Assembly (NCBI GenBank): GCA_030149995.1
Contig: JASLGV010000348.1
Coordinates: forward strand, 1 to 10,338
Direction: 5' to 3'
DNA: 10,338 nt
Origin: Pedobacter sp.
GTDB lineage: Bacteria; Bacteroidota; Bacteroidia; Sphingobacteriales; Sphingobacteriaceae
The position numbers and the translations under genes are program-made. The notes under the pieces are model-generated. The model worked only from the letters and a program-made list of their open reading frames with translations. It searched no databases and had not been told where the DNA came from. Positions 6,185 through 10,338 of the stretch are shown piece after piece; the first letter of the stretch is position 1; each line of letters begins with the position of its first letter.

Positions 6185-8041
6185 TTATTCTATTTTTTTA
6201 CCTTTCATGGCCTGGCCAATGGCTGCATCCATTACACGCTCGGCAAACGGGCGGGTAAATTCGTTTAATTCGTCTGCTTTCTTTAAGATGGTATCTTTTT
6301 CCTGCGTACTCAATGCTGTTCTAAGTGCTTCGATGTGTACTTTGGTTTGGGTAACTTCTTCGGTTGTTAAGTGTTCAACATGTTTTTCGATAAAGCGTTC
6401 GGCTGTATACAACAATTGTTCGCCTTCGCTGCGTGCCTCAATCAGCATACGTTGTTCCACATCGCTTTTGGCATGCGTAATGCTATCGATCAGCATTTTC
6501 TCTACTGTATCGTCTGTTAATCCGTAACTTGGTGTAATTTCGATCTCCTGTTTTACGCCCGAGCGCAATTCGATGGCTTGTACCGTTAAAATACCATCGG
6601 CATTAAGTAAAAAGTTAATGTCTACTTTTGGTAATCCGGCAGGCATTGCCGGGATGCCTTTTAAATCAAATTCGGCCAGCTTACGGTTTTCTTTTACAAG
6701 GTCTCTTTCACCCTGGAAAACAGAAATTTTCATGTTTACCTGTCCATCTACAGAGGTTGTATACTGGCGGCCAGCCTTGGTCGGTACCTTGCTGTTTCTG
6801 GCAATAATGGTATCCATCAGGCCACCCATGGTTTCGATACCCAAAGAAAGGGGCGTAACATCAAGCAATAAAATGTCTGATCGGTTTCCGGCCAGTACAT
6901 CGGCCTGAATGGCGGCACCCAGTGCTACAACTTCATCCGGATTGATGTTGTCTTGTGGTTGTTTACCAAAGAAACCTGCTACTTGTTGTTTTACAAAAGG
7001 CGTACGGGTAGAGCCGCCAACCAGGATAACTTCATCAATATCGGCTGCTGTTAAACCAGCATCCGACAGGGCATTTTTACAGGAAGTAATTGTTTCTTCT
7101 ACTTTAGGCGCGATCAGGGTTTCGAAAGTTTGTTTATCCAGCGTACACCAGATATCGCCCACCTGTTCATTGTACAGGTTTTGTGTTGATAAGGCTTTTT
7201 TTGCGGCCTCTGCCTGTAAACGCAGGGTTTGCATTAAGATGTTGTTTTGGGCAATTTCTGCTGGATTGAGCTTGTTTTTCTCAAACCAGTAGTTTAAAAT
7301 AGCACGGTCAAAATCATCTCCTCCCAGGTATGTATTGCCATTGGTGGCGAGTACTTCAAAAATTCCGTTCTGAATTTGCAAAATGGAAACATCAAAAGTA
7401 CCACCGCCCAGATCATAAACAGCAATGGTTTTTTGTTGTGCCGGGTCTAAACCAATTCCATAAGCCAGACTGGCTGCGGTTGGCTCGTTTACAATGCGCA
7501 TAACATCCAGACCTGCCAGCTTTCCGGCATCGCGGGTAGCTTGCCGCTGGCTGTCGTTAAAATAAGCCGGAACGGTAATAACGGCCCTGTTTACAGGTGT
7601 TTTTAAGGCGTGCTCTGCTCGTGCTTTTAACTCTTTTAAGATTTCTGCAGAGAGCTCTATAGGTGTATAAAAACGATCTCCGGCCTGGATTTTAACCAAT
7701 GCATCGGTATCATCGTCAATTATTTTGTAAGAGAAAATATCTTTATGTTCGGCAACATCTTTATAAGAACGACCCAATAAACGCTTTACAGAGAAGATGG
7801 TGTTGGCCGGATCGGTTGTTAAAAATTCTTTTGCTTCATTGCCTACAATGGCTTCGTGCTGGCTGTTAAAATATACAACAGAAGGTACTAAAAGCCCCTT
7901 GCCGGTATCGTTTATCACTTGCGGATTTTTATCAGGATTGATAAAGGCGACCAAACTGTTGGTGGTACCCAGATCTATGCCGACTATAATTTCTTCTTTC
8001 TGAAATGAACCTGTGGCCAGGTTGATCGATATTTTTGCCAT
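6185..8041 (-). CDS. hscA: Hsp70-family chaperone of the HscA (Fe-S assembly) type
   Basis: A complete 618-residue Hsp70. The three Hsp70 signatures are present: IDLGTTNS (22-29), [13 protein letters not shown] (208-220) and [17 protein letters not shown] (338-354). The interdomain linker [11 protein letters not shown] (391-401) precedes the substrate-binding domain and a helical lid. I prefer HscA over DnaK because of the length (E. coli HscA 616, DnaK about 638), the N-terminal extension of about 18 residues before the first signature, the [14 protein letters not shown] segment, the GIPAMPAG turn (462-469), and the lack of a glycine-rich DnaK C-terminal tail. HscA uses ATP to help IscU transfer Fe-S clusters, working with the J-protein HscB. 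Neither hscB nor iscU lies beside it here, so the partner assignment is inferred. DVT in the linker is DnaK-like. A terminator precedes and a hairpin follows it, so it is probably monocistronic. Confidence 0.85.
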   Translation of the reverse strand: MAKISINLATGSFQKEEIIVGIDLGTTNSLVAFINPDKNPQVINDTGKGLLVPSVVYFNSQHEAIVGNEAKEFLTTDPANTIFSVKRLLGRSYKDVAEHKDIFSYKIIDDDTDALVKIQAGDRFYTPIELSAEILKELKARAEHALKTPVNRAVITVPAYFNDSQRQATRDAGKLAGLDVMRIVNEPTAASLAYGIGLDPAQQKTIAVYDLGGGTFDVSILQIQNGIFEVLATNGNTYLGGDDFDRAILNYWFEKNKLNPAEIAQNNILMQTLRLQAEAAKKALSTQNLYNEQVGDIWCTLDKQTFETLIAPKVEETITSCKNALSDAGLTAADIDEVILVGGSTRTPFVKQQVAGFFGKQPQDNINPDEVVALGAAIQADVLAGNRSDILLLDVTPLSLGIETMGGLMDTIIARNSKVPTKAGRQYTTSVDGQVNMKISVFQGERDLVKENRKLAEFDLKGIPAMPAGLPKVDINFLLNADGILTVQAIELRSGVKQEIEITPSYGLTDDTVEKMLIDSITHAKSDVEQRMLIEARSEGEQLLYTAERFIEKHVEHLTTEEVTQTKVHIEALRTALSTQEKDTILKKADELNEFTRPFAERVMDAAIGQAMKGKKIE

Positions 8042-8060
8042 GCTGCGAATTTACAGAGAT

Positions 8061-8091
8061 TTTCGGCATGTTTTAACCCGAAATGTTTTAA
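8061..8091. repeat. Short direct and inverted repeats in the hscA upstream region
   Basis: ATGTTTTAA occurs at 8068-8076 and again at 8083-8091, 15 nt start to start. TTTCGG at 8061-8066 and CCGAAA at 8078-8083 form a 6-bp inverted repeat around an 11-nt spacer. They lie 20-50 nt before the hscA start, where a promoter or operator is expected. No clear promoter consensus was identified, and repeats this short can arise by chance. Confidence 0.3.
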
Positions 8092-8110
8092 TGTTGTAAA
8101 GATTGAAAAG

Positions 8111-8150
8111 AAAAAAGATCATTTCAATGGCCGTTTGAAATGATCTTTTT
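8111..8150 (-). terminator. Rho-independent terminator of the PepSY/TonB unit
   Basis: A perfect 16-bp stem (AAAAAGATCATTTCAA at 8112-8127 pairing with 8135-8150) with a 7-nt loop lies 24 nt after the PepSY gene stop codon. On the minus strand it runs into TTTTTTCTTTTC, a good U-tract. A-rich bases on the other side form part of the stem, so it could also work in the plus direction, but no plus-strand gene needs it. Confidence 0.88.
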
Positions 8151-8174
8151 CATCTGCTTAGATCGGTTAATGTA

Positions 8175-9320
8175 TTAGTTTTTACCTTTTTTTTTCTTTT
8201 TCCCCCACCAGATTAAAAAACCGGTTGTGGGTAGGGTAGCAATAATTAAGGAAGCAAAAAAGGCAAGGATCTGCGTTGGCAGGCCAAATATGCCTCCGTC
8301 GTGAATATCGAGGTTTGAATTTCTCCATTTTAAACCAAGGGGTTTATCCTGATGCAGCATCTTATCGAACAACTGCCCCGTATGTGGGTTGAAATAGAAG
8401 TAACTTAAACCGCGCCAGGCATCGCCTGTTTTCAGGATCTGTACCGTAGCCATCATTGCTTTCTTTTCTGCCGGATAATTGAGTGAGATGGATTTGTAAT
8501 TTCCCTCGTTTAGCTTTAGCAAGGTGTCGAGTGCGCGGGTACTGGCTTCCTTATTTTTTACTTCGTTTGGCGCTGCAACATACTCTTTGGTCAGATTTGG
8601 TTTTTTAGATACACCAAATGATTTATAAATTCCCAGTTCCCACCACTTGAAAGACCAGACCAATCCGGTTATGATGATTACCAAGGCAAAGGGGATTACA
8701 TAAAAACCAAGCGTGCTGTGTAAGTCCCAGTTCAGACGTTTGAATTTTGCATTCCATTTAATGGTTAAGCGCTGTTTTATATTTTTTAATTTTTTTGGCA
8801 GCCAGATGATAAATCCGGTTAACACAATAAAAAGAAACATCAATACAGCGGATCCAACCACCACGCTACCGATTGCTTTTTTGAAAAGTAAAAACTGGTG
8901 AATTTGCCTTACAATGTTAAAAAACTCGTATTTATTGTTGATTACGCCCAGTACTTTGCCGCTTACCGGGTCTACGTATACATCTTTATCATACTTAACC
9001 TGATCAAAATAAAAGAGCGACTTCGACTTTTTATTGGCTTTGCTTGCGGTAAAAACATAAGCGTGTGGAGTGGTTTTAACTTCTACACGTGTAAGCTTTT
9101 CTCCTTTAGGTAATGCTTTTCTGGCATTTTCTTCCAGGATGTAAAGCGGCAGCGGTTTACCCACTGTCTTTGCATATACGAGGTCTTTATGAAAAGTACT
9201 GAACAGTTCTTCTTCAAAAACATAAATACAGCCGGTAAGGGCTACAATGGTAATAATAAGACCACTTATTAAACCCAGCCACAGGTGTATAAAAGATGCT
9301 GCTTTTTTAATTTTTTTCAA
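8175..9320 (-). CDS. PepSY-associated TM protein (iron-regulated membrane protein, FoxB/PiuB-like)
   Basis: A 381-residue inner-membrane protein with the four-helix PepSY-TM layout. Helix 1 is at about 12-35 (IHLWLGLISGLII...), followed by a PepSY-like extracytoplasmic region with YVDPVSGKVLG (115-125), helix 2 at about 150-174 and helix 3 at about 204-224. A second large loop with YFNPHTGQL (309-317) leads to helix 4 at about 346-372 and a lysine-rich tail. Histidines near the helices (H12, H141 in RQIHQF, H201 in DLHSTLG, H340 in DIHDG) are typical of the family and could bind haem. Relatives act in iron-siderophore handling, some as siderophore reductases. The start is TTG at 9318-9320: no in-frame ATG is near, and KKIKKAASFIHLWLG is the usual family N-terminus. 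It lies 5 nt after the TonB receptor gene, supporting a shared iron-uptake role. Confidence 0.88.
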   Translation of the reverse strand: MKKIKKAASFIHLWLGLISGLIITIVALTGCIYVFEEELFSTFHKDLVYAKTVGKPLPLYILEENARKALPKGEKLTRVEVKTTPHAYVFTASKANKKSKSLFYFDQVKYDKDVYVDPVSGKVLGVINNKYEFFNIVRQIHQFLLFKKAIGSVVVGSAVLMFLFIVLTGFIIWLPKKLKNIKQRLTIKWNAKFKRLNWDLHSTLGFYVIPFALVIIITGLVWSFKWWELGIYKSFGVSKKPNLTKEYVAAPNEVKNKEASTRALDTLLKLNEGNYKSISLNYPAEKKAMMATVQILKTGDAWRGLSYFYFNPHTGQLFDKMLHQDKPLGLKWRNSNLDIHDGGIFGLPTQILAFFASLIIATLPTTGFLIWWGKKKKKGKN

Positions 9321-9325
9321 GGTAG

Positions 9326-10338
9326 TTAGTTAAAATTGTAACCAAGGGTAAATAGATAATTAGACGGTGTTCCCGGGAAAAGTCGTAAATAGTCAGAGCC
9401 ACCCACCCAATAAACTTTATTGGTAATGTTGTTCATGTTAAACTGAACCTGCACTTTGCCAATGTTGTAATAAAGTGCCGCATTTAAAAGGGTATAACTC
9501 GGAATGGTTTGCGCTGCATTTAAAGAAAGGGTTCTGGATTGTACATAGTTGGAACCTGCACCAATTCCAAGGCCGTTTAAGGGACCATTGGTAAAGCTGT
9601 ATTTAACCCAGATATTGGCCATGTTATGTGGTGCATTTGGTTTTTGCATACCGATTTCTGAAGCAACCGGGCTACTGGTAACAACTGCTTGATTATACGC
9701 ATAGGAAGCCAGAATGCTTAACTGTGGTATAATACGGCCAATAACATCAAATTCAATTCCCCTCGAGCGTTCTTCGCCAACCTGACGGAGCAGGTCTGGT
9801 TGCCCGGGTACATTGGCATTGTACAAAGCATTTTTTTGTTTAATCTGGTAAACTGCTGCCGAAGCCGTTAAGCGGTCTTCAAACCAGCTGGTTTTGGTGC
9901 CAAACTCGATCATGTTGCTTTTTAATGGATCAAAGGGACCACCGGCATTCGGATTAGAAAGTGCCGAGGCTGTTTGTGGGGTGTATCCCATTACATAAGT
10001 TCCATATAGGTTGATGTTCGGGGTTGCCGAATAAACCAGACCAAACCGCGGCAGTAATGCTTTTGAATGAACTTTTGCCTCGTTGGCTTTCAGGTAATTA
10101 TTAAAGTCTGTATAATACTCATATCGTAAACCGAGGAGGGCCTGAAATTTGCCCATTTTAATATTGTCCTGCACATAACCGGCATGTAAGAAATAAAATG
10201 TCGGATCGTAGGCAGATTGCACGAAAAAGTTTTTGCTATCATCCTGCATGCGTTGCGAACCCATAATATCGTTCAGGTTAAAGGAAGGAACATTGGGAAC
10301 AAGCAGGTTGTTTACCACGAGAAAACGTTTAATATAGT
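9326..10338 (-). CDS. TonB-dependent siderophore receptor, C-terminal part (5' end cut)
   Basis: The reading frame is open to the right window edge, so only the last 336 residues are seen, about half of a usual receptor. The part shown is outer-membrane beta-barrel. Alternating strands include GKFQALLGLRYEYY, NINLYGTYVMGYTPQ, EFGTKTSWFEDRLTASAAVYQI and RSRGIEFDVIGRI. The C-terminal run is QVQFNMNNITNKVYW, then LRLFPGTPSNYLFTLGYNFN, which is the ending of ferrichrome/siderophore-type receptors (R-x-F-P-G-x-P-x-N followed by a final aromatic strand). The signal peptide, TonB box and plug domain lie outside the window. A GTG at 10316-10318 is an internal codon, not the start. The PepSY-TM partner directly downstream supports iron-siderophore transport; the ligand cannot be told. 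Confidence 0.9.
   Translation of the reverse strand, partial: YIKRFLVVNNLLVPNVPSFNLNDIMGSQRMQDDSKNFFVQSAYDPTFYFLHAGYVQDNIKMGKFQALLGLRYEYYTDFNNYLKANEAKVHSKALLPRFGLVYSATPNINLYGTYVMGYTPQTASALSNPNAGGPFDPLKSNMIEFGTKTSWFEDRLTASAAVYQIKQKNALYNANVPGQPDLLRQVGEERSRGIEFDVIGRIIPQLSILASYAYNQAVVTSSPVASEIGMQKPNAPHNMANIWVKYSFTNGPLNGLGIGAGSNYVQSRTLSLNAAQTIPSYTLLNAALYYNIGKVQVQFNMNNITNKVYWVGGSDYLRLFPGTPSNYLFTLGYNFN

Noticed and set aside
6909..7292. Plus-strand open frame of 127 codons, antisense to hscA
   Set aside because: It mirrors a strongly conserved Hsp70 coding region and shows no domain; it is a codon-bias shadow. The same holds for the plus frames at 6153-6527, 6573-6908 and 7797-8003.
10316..10318. 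GTG as the start of the TonB receptor
   Set aside because: The frame continues to the window edge, and the protein from this point would lack a signal peptide, TonB box and plug, so it is an internal codon of a truncated gene.
1..10338. CRISPR arrays, insertion sequences, tRNA or rRNA genes
   Set aside because: No spaced repeats, transposase motifs, terminal inverted repeats with target duplications, or RNA-gene signatures were found on either strand by eye.

Overview
The window looks like a chromosomal piece of a Bacteroidota bacterium, most likely a Pedobacter-like member of the Sphingobacteriaceae. The reasons are moderately AT-rich DNA, start sites mostly without strong Shine-Dalgarno sequences, and protein families typical of that phylum (a DUF2339 polytopic membrane protein, a TonB-dependent receptor paired with a PepSY membrane protein, an AraC-OGT fusion). 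The genus is an inference from protein flavour, not from a marker gene. Every gene I can support lies on the minus strand, so the transcription order runs from high to low coordinates.

Right end (10338 to 8175): the C-terminal part of a TonB-dependent siderophore-type receptor, open at the window edge, is followed 5 nt later by a four-helix PepSY-associated membrane protein that starts with TTG. Together they look like an iron-siderophore uptake and processing unit. It is closed by a strong hairpin terminator at 8111-8150.

Middle (8041 to 6185): a complete 618-residue Hsp70 of the HscA (Fe-S cluster assembly) type stands alone, with no hscB, iscU or ferredoxin gene next to it. A perfect 17-bp inverted repeat at 6125-6172 follows its stop codon.

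Centre-left (6005 to 3575): a compact DNA-alkylation-response operon with four genes separated by 6 nt, 3 nt and a 17-nt overlap. It encodes an AraC-type regulator fused to an O6-alkylguanine-DNA alkyltransferase, a 2-oxoglutarate/Fe(II) oxygenase of unassigned substrate, a free-standing 82-residue Ada-type zinc-binding domain, and an AlkB-type DNA dioxygenase. In classical Ada the zinc sensor is fused to the regulator. Here it is separate and has only three of the four usual cysteines. This split arrangement is the most interesting item in the window.

Left (3516 to 1): a DUF218 (SanA/YdcF-like) membrane-anchored protein and a GNAT acetyltransferase, 3 nt apart, possibly read through from the alkylation operon. 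Last comes a large DUF2339 multi-pass membrane protein whose 751 visible codons run off the left edge. No RNA genes, CRISPR arrays, insertion sequences or integration sites were seen. No gene-free stretch exceeds about 180 nt.
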